DNA of 64,000 nt. It comes from Mycobacterium malmoense (GTDB taxonomy: Bacteria; Actinomycetota; Actinomycetes; Mycobacteriales; Mycobacteriaceae). The translations under genes were made by a program, and so were the position numbers. The stretch covers positions 4,402,001 to 4,466,000 of the forward strand of contig NZ_CP080999.1 in NCBI RefSeq assembly GCF_019645855.1. Direction: 5' to 3'. Positions 27,960-36,491 of this stretch are shown here, one piece after another. Position 1 is the first letter of the stretch. Each line of letters starts with the position of its first letter. Under the pieces are notes generated by a model that was given only the letters and a program-made list of their open reading frames with translations, searched no databases and had not been told where the DNA came from.

Positions 27960-29105
27960 CTAGGTCGACAGGATCGTCGCCGAGGCCGTGCCGGGCGCGC
28001 CATACACCTGCGCCAGGCCGACGCGGGGGTTGCCGGGCACCTGACGCTCGCCCGCCTCGCCGCGCAGCTGGCGCACCAGCTCGTGCATCTGCCGCAGACC
28101 CGACGCGCCGATCGGCTCACCGTTGGCGATCAACCCGCCGTCGGTGTTGACGGGCATCGAACCGTGGATCTCGGTGGCCCCGTCGGCGATCAGCTTCTCT
28201 TGTTCGCCGTCGGCGCACAGGCCGGTTTCGGCCATGTGGATGACCTCGGCGCCGGCGTCGGTGTCCTGTAGCTGGGCGGCGTCGACGTCCTCGGGGCCGA
28301 TGCCCGCGGCTTCGTAGGCGGCCTGAGCCGCGTACACCGTCGGCGAGGCGTCCTCGTCCAATGGAGCCGAGGTCGCATGCACCTCGTAGGCGCCGTAACG
28401 CCGGGTCCGGATCTCGCAGGCCCGCACATATACCGGCGTGTCGGTGAACTTGTGCGCCAGGTCGGCGCGGCACATGATGACGGCGGCGGCACCCTCGTCG
28501 GGCGCACAGAACATGTACTGCGTCAGCGGGTAATTCAGCACCGTCGAATGCAGGATTTCATCCTCGGGAATCGCCTTGCGGCGGAACGCATTCGGGTTCA
28601 ACGCACCGTTGCGGAAGTTCTTGGCGGCGACCTTCGCCAGGGTAGCCTGGGAGATGTTGTGGTCGTGGATGTACTTGTTGGCCTTCATGCCGAAGAACTT
28701 GGTGGTGACGAACTGCCCGTTCTGCGCGTACCACTGCGGCAGCGCCAGCTTGGCGGGGTCGTCGGTGAACGCACCACGCGGGTGCTTGTCCAGGCCGATG
28801 GCGATGCCGATGTCGTACTTGCCCAACCGGATGGTGTCAGCGGTCTGCTGAATGGCGCTGGCCGCGGTGGCACAGGCGTTGAACACGTCGGTGAACGGGA
28901 TGCCGGTCAGCCCGATCAGCCGAGTCACCGCGTCGGGGTTGGACACCTCGTAACTACCACCGAAGCCGAACTGAATGTCCTTCCAGTCCAGGCCGGCATC
29001 GCCCAGCGCGGAGTGGATGGCCTCGGCACCCATCTGCATCGCGGTCTTGTCGAACCTGCCGAAAGGATGCAGGCCCACGCCGATGATGGCCACATCGCTC
29101 GTCAT
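27960..29105 (-). CDS. SCP-x-type thiolase / lipid-transfer-like acetyl-CoA acetyltransferase (381 aa)
   Basis: Thiolase-superfamily protein of the non-HPxG type used in sterol side-chain and lipid degradation. ATG 29105 follows AAGGAG by seven bases. The nucleophile Cys is in FNACATAASAIQQTAD (~residue 75); the C-terminal block is NTDGGLIANGEPIGASGLRQ, where the usual GHP is GEP, as normal in this subfamily. It resembles Rv0914c-class proteins. The DUF35 gene 14 bp upstream is the usual partner and contributes the zinc-ribbon/OB-fold subunit. The substrate is unknown. Confidence 0.87.
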   Translation of the reverse strand: MTSDVAIIGVGLHPFGRFDKTAMQMGAEAIHSALGDAGLDWKDIQFGFGGSYEVSNPDAVTRLIGLTGIPFTDVFNACATAASAIQQTADTIRLGKYDIGIAIGLDKHPRGAFTDDPAKLALPQWYAQNGQFVTTKFFGMKANKYIHDHNISQATLAKVAAKNFRNGALNPNAFRRKAIPEDEILHSTVLNYPLTQYMFCAPDEGAAAVIMCRADLAHKFTDTPVYVRACEIRTRRYGAYEVHATSAPLDEDASPTVYAAQAAYEAAGIGPEDVDAAQLQDTDAGAEVIHMAETGLCADGEQEKLIADGATEIHGSMPVNTDGGLIANGEPIGASGLRQMHELVRQLRGEAGERQVPGNPRVGLAQVYGAPGTASATILST

Positions 29106-29119
29106 CTCAGGCTCCTTCC

Positions 29120-29533
29120 TCAGACCGGCTGGAAAGCGAACGTCATGACCTCGGCGCCGTCGGCGTCGGTGGTAAGCGGCACCATGGTCAGCTCGACCTC
29201 CTGACCGAATTCCAGGTTGGCCGGATCGTTTTCGGTCAGCCGGCCCTCGACCCGGATGACGTCGTCGAGCTGGACCAGGCCCACCCCGAACGGTATGAAG
29301 TCCTTGCCGGTCGGACCGGCATAAGGAGCTCCGGGCGGGAAACCCTGGGTGGTCCACGCCACCAGGGTTCCGCGGCGCGGCAGCAACAGCTCGGTCATCT
29401 CGCCGCCGCTGCACCGCGGGCACCACTGCTGCACCGGGAACGTGGTGGCACCACAGTTGCCGCATCGACTGCCGATCAGCTGCGGGTTCTCGTCGGGCCA
29501 GGTCGAAATGTCGGGAGCCAGGGCCTTCTGCAT
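29120..29533 (-). CDS. DUF35 OB-fold/zinc-ribbon acyl-CoA-associated protein (137 aa)
   Basis: Rubredoxin-like zinc ribbon CGNCGATTFPVQQWCPRC (residues ~25-42) followed by an OB-fold (GTLVAWTTQGFPPG; FGVGLVQLDDVIRVEG). Such proteins bind acyl-CoA and pair with SCP-x thiolases or MaoC hydratases in actinobacterial steroid catabolism (ChsH2, Ltp partners). ATG 29533 has GGAGGA eight bases upstream. Forms a two-gene unit with the thiolase downstream. Confidence 0.88.
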   Translation of the reverse strand: MQKALAPDISTWPDENPQLIGSRCGNCGATTFPVQQWCPRCSGGEMTELLLPRRGTLVAWTTQGFPPGAPYAGPTGKDFIPFGVGLVQLDDVIRVEGRLTENDPANLEFGQEVELTMVPLTTDADGAEVMTFAFQPV

Positions 29534-29944
29534 CACACGGTCCTCCGTACTACGACAAGAGAGAATAATCCTGACTAAACGGTACAACAACGTTCAACAA
29601 ATACAGAAATGCCGTTCTCATTGCCGAGTATGCGGGAAGCGCTGCACCACGTAAACGCCCGGTAAGCCTGGTCAGCTTTACGGTTGTTACTTGACGCGGT
29701 TGACGCGCACCGGGAGGAAACCACCGGGCCTCGTTCGAGCGGCAGGATCATGCGATTGGTCTCCCCCGAAGATCCACGATCGGTACAGGAAAGCCAGCGA
29801 AACGCGGCTGGATCCGGATGCGTTCGGCGACCCGGAGAACATCGCGGAAGCGATGGCGGCGGCGCTTCCGTTGGGCCGATTCCTTGTGTGATTCCTTGTG
29901 TCGAAATCGCCGCGCTGCGATCGCGCCATCAACTTGTCGTCGCA
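29534..29944. other. Gene-free stretch at the left edge of the accessory region
   Basis: 411 bp. The first ~80 bp hold the promoter side of the DUF35/thiolase unit and are AT-richer. An open stretch on the plus strand at about 29775-29890 (IHDRYRKASETRLDPDAFGD) looks protein-like but has no start or recognisable domain. Nothing else is seen. Confidence 0.4.
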
Positions 29945-30367
29945 TCAAGCCGAGTTTGCCGACAGGAACGCGGTCACCTGCTCGACGAATCGATCCAGAT
30001 CGCCCAGATCGCCGAGCCTGCGCACCACGATCTCGTCCGACACCTCGACGTACTCGTGCACCAGGACGTTACGGAATCCGACGGCCTTGCGCATGGCGTC
30101 CGACACGTCGTCGCTCAATGCGCCATGGCGCCCAAGTACTTTCATAGCGTCGCCGTTGTCGGATGGAGGCCCCCAACCCTGCGCCGCACAGATGTGCTGG
30201 GCGATATCCACGCAGGCTTCGATGGCCGTGACGAAACCGTATTTCACCCCCCGCAGCCACATCGGGTCGGCGCGACGCTCTTCACTGGCTGTGGATTCCT
30301 GACGCAAAACCCCGAGATCGTCGGTGATCGCCCGCAGCAGCCGGAAAACTCGGATGTCATCGACCAC
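29945..30367 (-). CDS. hepT: HepT-family toxin RNase (DUF86, 140 aa)
   Basis: HEPN-domain ribonuclease toxin of the HepT/MntA type. The active-site motif R-x4-H-x-Y is intact as RNVLVHEY near residue 97; the tyrosine is the residue modified by MntA in studied systems. GTG 30367 overlaps the end of mntA by 11 bases, so antitoxin and toxin are coupled, antitoxin first. The product is expected to cleave RNA in the cytoplasm unless nucleotidylated. First recognisable gene of the accessory region. Confidence 0.88.
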   Translation of the reverse strand: MVDDIRVFRLLRAITDDLGVLRQESTASEERRADPMWLRGVKYGFVTAIEACVDIAQHICAAQGWGPPSDNGDAMKVLGRHGALSDDVSDAMRKAVGFRNVLVHEYVEVSDEIVVRRLGDLGDLDRFVEQVTAFLSANSA

Positions 30368-30740
30368 GGCGCAACACCGCTTCGGCGAATTCCCGATGAG
30401 CGCGATTCATGCGTGGCAGCTCGTCGAAATAGATCTTGCGTGTCGTCGCCTCCCACACCACACGAACGGCGGCGTCGCGCTCGAAGAGAAGTTTGCCGTG
30501 CAGCGCCACACGCCCCGCGAGTTCCAGCGGAGCCCGATTCAACACCACAAGGTCGATGCCGGAAGGCAGGAGAACCTCGAATGACTCCGGGGGCTTTCCG
30601 TCAAAATAGGCCGCAATGTCGATATCGGAATCGGGACCGGCCCTACCAGCGGCCCGGCTGCCGTGCAGGTAGGCAAATACCGCGCCGTGACGCTGCAGCA
30701 CCTGAATTGCTTCCGCGATGCGACGGTCATATTCGTCCAC
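30357..30740 (-). CDS. mntA: MntA-family nucleotidyltransferase antitoxin (127 aa)
   Basis: Minimal nucleotidyltransferase that silences HepT by adding AMP to its tyrosine. The GS-x10-D-x-D motif is complete: GSRAAGRAGPDSDID (residues ~27-41), and a later LVVLN strand supplies the third acidic region. Length is normal for the family. Its TGA lies inside the hepT start. Upstream, 30741 onward is non-coding and should contain the operon promoter. Confidence 0.88.
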   Translation of the reverse strand: MDEYDRRIAEAIQVLQRHGAVFAYLHGSRAAGRAGPDSDIDIAAYFDGKPPESFEVLLPSGIDLVVLNRAPLELAGRVALHGKLLFERDAAVRVVWEATTRKIYFDELPRMNRAHREFAEAVLRRGR

Positions 30741-31103
30741 CGGCCGATTGTCGCATCACAACGCTATAGCGGATGCTCCATCGTCGGGTTTGGCCATGCC
30801 GCCAGAGTGCGGTTGGCGACGGCCTTACTCGAGAAACGCGTCGGTAGTTGCACTCTCGCGGCTAGCGGCGTTTCGTGCCGCTACGGGGGCTCGCCCCGAC
30901 ACGCGTCATGCCTCGCAGCGAGAGGTGTGACAGGCGCTCAGTCGAGTGCGCACACGACTTGGAATGGCACCCGCCGTTGATCGGGGCGAATTGAAAAGGC
31001 ATCTCACCGGAGAGGGTACCGACGAACAACCGTGGTTGGTGTCCGTCTCGACTTGACCAAACACGATCGTCCGGTTGCACACTCGCTACGCGACGATGAC
31101 GCT
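30741..31103. other. Gene-free stretch upstream of mntA
   Basis: About 360 bp without a supported gene between mntA and the VapC remnant. Open frames on either strand lack ribosome sites and family features. It probably holds the hepT-mntA promoter near 30741-30800. Confidence 0.4.
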
Positions 31104-31217
31104 CTAATCGACTGCGCCGGCCGGCACAACCCACCGGCAGGGTTGACCAGTCGCCGTGGAAATGAGGTCGAAGTCCGCGTCATAGGGCAGGACTGTAAGT
31201 CCGTGTTCTTCGCCGCC
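31104..31217 (-). pseudogene. 3' remnant of a VapC (PIN) toxin gene
   Basis: On the minus strand the segment encodes EEHGLTVLPYDADFDLISTA, then TGQPCRWVVPAGAVD and a TAG stop. HGLTVL-x-YDADFD and TGQ-x-x-x-WV-x-PAG-x-VD are the C-terminal signature of PIN-domain VapC toxins, including a late acidic residue of the active site. Nothing upstream continues the PIN fold, so about three quarters of the gene is gone. The 5' part has been replaced by the leader of the DedA-like gene. Confidence 0.7.
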
Positions 31218-31289
31218 GCCGACGGGTATTTTTCGACCGCGCCGGCTCCGCTCAGCGGTCCACGGCGGTGCGGAAGAATCGCGGTCAGC

Positions 31290-32027
31290 ATGGTCGACAG
31301 CGACGGTTCTCCACCAACATCCCGACGGCGCCACGTCGTGCGGCTCGCCGTGTTCGCCTGCTTCCTGCTCGTGCTGTTCTACCTGGTAGCCGTCGCCCAA
31401 GTCATCGATGTCGAGGAGGTGCGGCGAACAGTCTCGGCGACGGGACCGGCGGCGCCGCTGGCCTACGTCGTGGTGTCGGCCGTCCTCGGCGCGTTGTTCG
31501 TGCCGGGCCCGATCCTGGCCGCGGGCAGCGGGCTGCTGTTCGGTCCGTTATTCGGCATCTTCGTGACGCTGGGTGCGACGGTGGGCACCGCGATCGTCGC
31601 GAGCTTCATCGGCCGTCGGGCCGGCCGGGACAGCGCGCGGGCTCTGCTCGGGACGACACGCGCGAAGCGCATCGACGCACTGATCGAACGACGCGGACTG
31701 TGGGCGGTTGTGGGTCAGCGCTTCGTCCCGGGCATATCGGACGCGCTGGCATCTTATGCATTCGGCGCCTTCGGAGTTCCGTTGTGGCAGATGGCCATTG
31801 GTGCGTTCATCGGTTCGGTGCCGCGGGCGTTCGTCTATACCGCGCTGGGCGCTTCGATCGGGAATCGGTCATCGCTGTTGGCGTACGCGGCGATCGCGGT
31901 GTGGTGCGTCACCGCCATCGTCGGTGCGTTCGCCGCGCGGCGTGGATACCGGAAATGGCGCGGGCATGCAGGCCGTGGCGGGGACGGCGACGTCCCGGAT
32001 TCACATCACCAAACCAACGCGCGCTGA
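31290..32027 (+). CDS. DedA/TVP38-like VTT-domain membrane protein (245 aa)
   Basis: Five to six hydrophobic segments beginning at LAVFACFLLVLFYLVAVAQV. The VTT/SNARE-associated core is seen in VVSAVLGALFVPGPILAAGS, the re-entrant GATVGTAIVASFIGRRAGRD and the motif GQRFVPGISDALASYAFGAF. The family includes lipid scramblase/flippase-like proteins (DedA, TMEM41B). ATG 31290 is the likely start; the frame continues upstream through the antisense VapC relic, which argues that the extension is fortuitous. The C-terminus is hydrophilic. Cellular role unknown. Confidence 0.8.
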   Translation: MVDSDGSPPTSRRRHVVRLAVFACFLLVLFYLVAVAQVIDVEEVRRTVSATGPAAPLAYVVVSAVLGALFVPGPILAAGSGLLFGPLFGIFVTLGATVGTAIVASFIGRRAGRDSARALLGTTRAKRIDALIERRGLWAVVGQRFVPGISDALASYAFGAFGVPLWQMAIGAFIGSVPRAFVYTALGASIGNRSSLLAYAAIAVWCVTAIVGAFAARRGYRKWRGHAGRGGDGDVPDSHHQTNAR

Positions 32028-32267
32028 GGCGGAACGAACTGATTCGGCGACAAGCCAGCCGTCGTCCTCTGCCTACCGGCGACTTCCTTCGTTCGCATGT
32101 CGAGTCCGGCGGATCCGCAACAACTATGCCGACAAATCCGCAGCAGATCTTCGGACGGATCACCAGCATGGGTATGGACAAATCGTGGCTCTGGTCAAGG
32201 GCTCCGTGTCGGGACCCGACCGGTCGGCTGATGGCGGACCTCGCGACTCGGCTCGCGGCCGCATAGG

Positions 32268-34796
32268 GTGGTCGCCGTGGCTGAAGCTTTCGACGCGACG
32301 GAGACCCTTGCGAGGGTCCTGGTCGAACACGGCCCACTGCACGAAGACGACATCGCGCAACGACTGCGGGAGACCGGTGTGGTCGACCCGGATGACGTAC
32401 TGGACGAGATACTCGACGAAATGGTTTGTCCGGCAAGGCAGTTGGTTGACGATCGGTGGGTGTGGCTGCCGGCCGTGCTGGCCGGGCGGGTGTTCACGCA
32501 CCAACTCAGCGCAGACGACGCCGCCCACGACGCGCTTACCGTGACCCCGGATCTGGACCCGATCACCGCACTCTGCGAGTACGAGCAGTACCAGCTACTC
32601 GCCGATGGGTCGCCGGTACGGGCGGTGCTGGCCGGGTTCGACGATGAACTGCTCGAGCAACGGGGCATCCCGCCCGAGGCGATCGACCCGCTCGGGGCGC
32701 TGCTCCTCGAACCGGGCACCCTGGAAGCGTTGGGCACGGCCGAGGGGGATCTCGTCGGGGTGCGGCTGACCGAGCAAGGACTCGTGGTCGAGCGGGTAAC
32801 AGCCCTGGCGCATCCCGCCGCGGGTGCCCGGCTGGCCGCGACGCTCGATGCCGACGAGCCCGTATACATCGACGCGGCCGTGTGGACGGCGTGCGCCGAG
32901 GACCCGGAGCTGTTCACCGAGCCGCTGCCGCCCCTGGGCGAGATCATCGACGACTACGGTCTGGCACGTCGCGGCGAATGGCTCGCACCCGCCGGATTCG
33001 ACTTCGACCGTTGGCATTTCGAGAGCCGGTGCGCAACGCTGGCCGAGCAATACGACCTCGACCCCGACGACGCGTTCGTGCTGTACACGCTGATCAAGCT
33101 CTACGACCAGGTGTCCCTGCTGGTCGAGGCCGTCGACGCGGACGAGGCGCCCGGGGATGCGTTGGCCGCGGACGTGCTCGATCTCTTCGGTGAGCTCGGG
33201 GCCGCGCTCGCCGACCCGCGACTGGCTGAGCTGCTCGTGGCCGAGACGGTCGGCGGCGGCCGAGACGGTGCCGCCGCGCTGAGCCTGTTCACCGAGGTGC
33301 TGGAGCCGAAGGTGCCGCGCGCGGCGCAGGTGGCGTGCCGCTGGCTGCGCGCGGTGGCGCTGGAACGGATCGGCGACATCGACGCGGCCGAACGCGAGTT
33401 CCTCGCGGCCGAGTCGATGGATCCGGATTGGCCGTTGCCGTTGTTGGACCTGGCCCGTATCGCCTCCGATCGCGGCGACGCCGAGCGCGGGTTGGCGTTG
33501 CTGCGCCGCGCCGACGTCGAGCCGGACCACCCGCTGGTGGAGCTGCTGGAGCGGTATCGGACCGCGCCGCGCCGTGACCTTGGCCGAAATCAGCTGTGCT
33601 GGTGTGGATCTGGCCGGAAGTACAAGAAATGTCATCTGGGGCGAGAGCAGCCGCCGCTGGCCGAGCGGGCAAGCTGGCTGTACGCGAAGGCCATCCAGCA
33701 CGTGCTGCTGGACGGATGGAACGACCAGCTGTTCGAGGTGGGCTACGAACGCTGCCGCTACGTCGACGCTACTTCCGATGCGCTGGCGGCGGCGCTGGAC
33801 GATCCGCTGGTGTTGGACGCGGTGCTATTCGAGGGCGGTGCGTTCGAGGAGTTCCTGCAGATGCGCGGGTCGCTGCTGCCCGACGACGAACGGCTGCTGG
33901 CCGAACAATGGCTGCTGGTGCAGCGGTCGGTGTTCGAGGTCGAACAGGTGCAGCCCGGTCAGGGCATCACCGTGCGCGACCTGCGCACCGGCGACACCCA
34001 TGAGGTGCGGGAGCGGACGGCCAGCCGTCAGCTGAAGCCCGGGCATCTGGTCTGCGCACGCGTGGTGTCCGCGGGGGACACGATGCAATTTTTCGGCGGA
34101 CTGGAACCGGTCGCGCTGCACGAGCGCGATCCGTTGATCGACCTGCTCGACGCGGAACCCGACCCCGTGGCGCTGGTGACGCAGTTGAGCCGCCGGCTCG
34201 CGCCGCCGGCGCCGGTCAACACCGAGGGCGACCCGCTCGCGATCTGCGAGGCCACCGTGTGCGTCGGCGACCCGGCGGGGATTGAGGCCGCGCTCGATGA
34301 CGCCTACGACCGGGTCGACGGCGAGGAGCCGCCGCGCTGGCTCGAATACATCACCACCCAGGGCATGCGGCGGATTCGCGCCACCCTGGTTCTCGACGGC
34401 GACACCCTGCGGGCGGAAGCCAACAGCGAGGAGCGCATGGACCGCGTGCTGGCCACGCTGGAGCGGCTCGACCCCGCGATGGAGGTGCTCGACGACGTCC
34501 GCCAACCGATGCGCGATGCCCGCGAAGCCGCCGAGCAGCTGCCTATCACCGACGAGGACGCGCTCGAGCCCGACGACCCCGAACTGGCCGCGTTTCTCGA
34601 GGAATTCATCCGCGACTACGAAACCAAGTGGCTCGACAAACCCCTCCCCGCGCTCGACGGCCGCACCCCACGCCAGGCCGCCGGCGACCCAACCCGCCGC
34701 GGCGACCTGGTCAAGCTCCTGGACAGCTTCCCCATCGGTGCGGCCGCGCGCGGCGGCATGGACGTCGACCGGCTGCGCGTCGCGCTCGGGCTGTAG
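32268..34796 (+). CDS. Large SEC-C zinc-motif protein (842 aa)
   Basis: An N-terminal helical region resembles a winged helix (HEDDIAQRLRETGVVDPDDV). A SEC-C metal-binding motif occurs mid-protein as RNQLCWCGSGRKYKKCH (~residue 443). In between are TPR-like helices (LDLARIASDRGDAERGLALL). The C-terminal 200 residues are acidic and end with GMDVDRLRVALGL. SEC-C motifs bind zinc and often dock proteins to SecB, ribosomes or nucleic acid; the function of this protein is unknown. The last 196 bp are repeated at 36492-36687. GTG 32268 is the first start; a second GTG lies at 32277. Confidence 0.75.
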   Translation: MVAVAEAFDATETLARVLVEHGPLHEDDIAQRLRETGVVDPDDVLDEILDEMVCPARQLVDDRWVWLPAVLAGRVFTHQLSADDAAHDALTVTPDLDPITALCEYEQYQLLADGSPVRAVLAGFDDELLEQRGIPPEAIDPLGALLLEPGTLEALGTAEGDLVGVRLTEQGLVVERVTALAHPAAGARLAATLDADEPVYIDAAVWTACAEDPELFTEPLPPLGEIIDDYGLARRGEWLAPAGFDFDRWHFESRCATLAEQYDLDPDDAFVLYTLIKLYDQVSLLVEAVDADEAPGDALAADVLDLFGELGAALADPRLAELLVAETVGGGRDGAAALSLFTEVLEPKVPRAAQVACRWLRAVALERIGDIDAAEREFLAAESMDPDWPLPLLDLARIASDRGDAERGLALLRRADVEPDHPLVELLERYRTAPRRDLGRNQLCWCGSGRKYKKCHLGREQPPLAERASWLYAKAIQHVLLDGWNDQLFEVGYERCRYVDATSDALAAALDDPLVLDAVLFEGGAFEEFLQMRGSLLPDDERLLAEQWLLVQRSVFEVEQVQPGQGITVRDLRTGDTHEVRERTASRQLKPGHLVCARVVSAGDTMQFFGGLEPVALHERDPLIDLLDAEPDPVALVTQLSRRLAPPAPVNTEGDPLAICEATVCVGDPAGIEAALDDAYDRVDGEEPPRWLEYITTQGMRRIRATLVLDGDTLRAEANSEERMDRVLATLERLDPAMEVLDDVRQPMRDAREAAEQLPITDEDALEPDDPELAAFLEEFIRDYETKWLDKPLPALDGRTPRQAAGDPTRRGDLVKLLDSFPIGAAARGGMDVDRLRVALGL

Positions 34797-34804
34797 CGCC
34801 ACGC

Positions 34805-34880
34805 TCACGTCGGGGCCGTCGCGCCGATCTCGGCCGCGAACTCGCGAAAGCCGTTGTGGCCGAGTAGCTTTCGCAGGCAC
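34805..34880 (-). pseudogene. Truncated 3' end of the 335-aa gene (left duplicate)
   Basis: This segment repeats the last ~25 codons of the gene at 36701-37708: the minus frame reads LGHNGFREFAAEIGATAPT and stop, against LPGHNGFREFAAEIGATAPE in the intact gene. It sits convergently just after the SEC-C gene, as the intact gene sits after the duplicated SEC-C tail. It breaks off at the join with the GNAT tail (about 34876-34880). Confidence 0.8.
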
Positions 34881-35065
34881 TGCGGAAGGCAGTCGCTGCC
34901 GGGGAGGTCGCTGCGGCACGCCTTGTCGTGGTCAACACTGTCGACGACGAAGCGGCGGCGTTTTACGATCGATACGGTTTCGTCCGAGTTCCCGAGCATC
35001 CGCTTCGGCTCTATAGGCGTATCAAAGACGTTCGCGCCAGCCTTGATTCGTCCGCCGACGGGTGA
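34876..35065 (+). pseudogene. Truncated 3' end of a TacT/GNAT toxin gene (left duplicate)
   Basis: The plus frame encodes ALRKAVAAGEVAAARLVVVN and then DEAAAFYDRYGFVRVPEHPL to LYRRIKDVRASLDSSADG and TGA at 35063-35065. It is the C-terminal third of a GNAT acetyltransferase and is about nine-tenths identical in DNA to 38676-38860. No start or acetyl-CoA loop remains. The substitutions, including N for D and D for E, show it is an older copy rather than a fresh duplicate. Confidence 0.8.
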
Positions 35066-35280
35066 GCAGCGAACCCGCCCGGCCATACCGGCCGATCAGC
35101 TCTTGCAGCTGACAGTGCCCGACCATGGGCCGCGCAAATCGCCGCAGTGCTAAACGTTGCGCCACTCAGCCACGGGTCGGGCGTCGGAGTATCATGGGAG
35201 CGCAGCGTGCTCATCGTTATTGATCACTCCAGCGGTTCGCGCCAGATGGTGCGCTGAGCGTCGGCTTCCTGGTTGTCGGA
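35066..35280. other. Gene-free stretch between GNAT tail and MITE copy B
   Basis: About 215 bp, part of a 500-bp gap with the adjacent MITE. I see no gene, ribosome site or repeat of note. Confidence 0.35.
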
Positions 35281-35458
35281 CTGGTGGTCTTGCCCGGGAG
35301 TTCGTCGGGCGCTGTTCGCTGGGGCGCCGAGACTGCGGTGGTTGCGGCCGCCAAGGCGAAAAGCCCGCCGTGACCGCAGGCTCGATGCCACCAGCGCAGA
35401 CTCGACGCCAGCGGCGTCTGGTAACAACCCCCGACGAACGTACGGACCAGACCACCAG
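35281..35458. mobile_element. MITE-like repeat, copy B
   Basis: 178 bp, the inverted counterpart of 770-945. The termini are inverted repeats: one end CTGGTGGTCTTGCCCGGGAG then TTCGTCGGG, the other read inward CTGGTGGTCTGGTCCGTACG then TTCGTCGGG, roughly 24 of 29 positions equal. No coding capacity. No convincing target-site duplication is visible. The internal section GCCGTGACCGCAGGCTCGAT also has a close match at about 22055-22078 between rpfA and moaE, perhaps a third, decayed copy. Confidence 0.62.
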
Positions 35459-35582
35459 CGCCGAACATCCGATCATTGTCGAACGTCGAAGATCCACGTA
35501 TCGGTGTGTCTTCTGCTTCGTCAATGGCGGTCGTTCTAGTTTGGCGGTGAATGGTTCCCATCCCGAAGGCCGTAGGTGCATC

Positions 35583-35909
35583 GTGATCCGATGGAGCGAA
35601 GCTCGCATCGACGAGCGCAAGATTATCGACTACCTGCTCGCGATGGCCCATCCCGTGGGAGGTGCAAAGGCCGTGTTGTTCATGTCCCTTGGATATCGGA
35701 GCCACGAATGGACTCGCCTCCGCGATGATCTGGCACATATCGCCCAGAATGGTGAGCTCGTCGAGGTCGGCGCGACAGCCTATGGTTCCAAAATGATTGT
35801 CGACGGCGTCGTGGAATCACCATGCGGCCGGATGGTGGCGTTGCGTACCGTATGGATCAGCGATGAACCCGATGGCGTGCCGCGACTGGTGACAGCCTAC
35901 CCAAGCTGA
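35583..35909 (+). CDS. DUF6883-like protein (108 aa)
   Basis: Recognised by the DUF6883 pattern: an N-terminal ARIDERKIIDYLLAMAHPVG, then LFMSLGYRSHEWTRLRDDLA, GELVEVGATAYGSKMIVDG and a terminal strand with GRMVALRTVWI. GTG 35583 gives the normal family length; GTG 35547 is an alternative. The family occurs alone and as the C-terminal module of some predicted polymorphic toxins, so a toxin-like role is possible. It is followed 11 bp later by a DUF4926 gene with its own ribosome site; the two form a compact operon. Confidence 0.65.
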   Translation: MIRWSEARIDERKIIDYLLAMAHPVGGAKAVLFMSLGYRSHEWTRLRDDLAHIAQNGELVEVGATAYGSKMIVDGVVESPCGRMVALRTVWISDEPDGVPRLVTAYPS

Positions 35910-35920
35910 GGAGTAGACCG

Positions 35921-36142
35921 ATGTATGCAGAACACGATGTAGTCGTACTGACGCGCGACCTTCCCGAGGAAGGCCTTGTCGCTGGAGATGTCGGTGCCGT
36001 TGTGGGCCGCTACGCGGCGGGCGGCTACGAAGTCGAATTCACTGCCGCAGACGGAAGCACGATTGCCGTGGTCACTTTAGCCAGCGACGATATACGGCCA
36101 CGGCGGCGGCGTGAGATCCTGCACGTGCGCGAAGTCGCATAG
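35921..36142 (+). CDS. DUF4926-like protein (73 aa)
   Basis: Small SH3/KOW-like beta protein: VVLTRDLPEEGLVAGDVGAV, then YAAGGYEVEFTAADGSTIAV and VTLASDDIRP, the standard DUF4926 layout. GAGGAG at 35908-35913 precedes ATG 35921. DUF4926 genes commonly lie next to DUF6883 genes, which suggests they are functional partners, perhaps immunity or antitoxin for the upstream product (inference). Confidence 0.75.
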   Translation: MYAEHDVVVLTRDLPEEGLVAGDVGAVVGRYAAGGYEVEFTAADGSTIAVVTLASDDIRPRRRREILHVREVA

Positions 36143-36148
36143 CAACCC

Positions 36149-36235
36149 ATGCTCGCAGCATTCGACCTCGCCGAACTCTTGACATCCGGGAGCGCTAGGT
36201 CAGCCTGAATTTCCCTGACAACAGGCGAAAGCGGC
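36149..36235 (+). pseudogene. Remnant of the AbiEi antitoxin 3' end
   Basis: Eighty-seven bases align with 40321-40407, the end of the intact AbiEi-type gene; shared stretches include TTCGACCTCGCC/CTCGACCTCGCC, TTGACATCCGGGAG and GCCTGAATTTCC. Small indels destroy the frame. It follows the DUF4926 stop directly and precedes a methyltransferase tail, mirroring the order of the intact genes. Confidence 0.75.
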
Positions 36236-36247
36236 ACAAATTCCTCG

Positions 36248-36491
36248 CTACGACCCCGCCCGCTGGGCGGCCACGAACAAGTTCCCCGGCACGGTGTCCT
36301 CGACCTCTTTGGCCGCGCTGCGGCCATAGCCGGCCATCAGCTCGAGTGACGGCGTCACCGTCATGTCCCAGCCGTGGCGACGGAACCAATCACCGAGTCT
36401 TCGCGCTCCTCGAAATACCACAGCTCGTCGGTCCTGGGAACCTCTCGGTCCGGGTCCAATTCGGCCGTCAGCGTGCGAATCCGATCCATCC
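36248..36491 (-). pseudogene. Truncated 3' end of SAM-dependent methyltransferase (left duplicate)
   Basis: The minus frame contains the C-terminus of the gene at 41787-42728: LELMAGYGRSAAKEVEDTVP and GNLFVAAQRAGS. A one-base difference near 36395 shifts the frame relative to the DELWYFEERED part. It ends abruptly at 36491 where the duplicated SEC-C tail begins. Confidence 0.8.

Noticed and set aside
29691..29891. 66-codon plus-strand frame next to hepT
   Set aside because: No start signal or recognisable family; left as an unassigned stretch.
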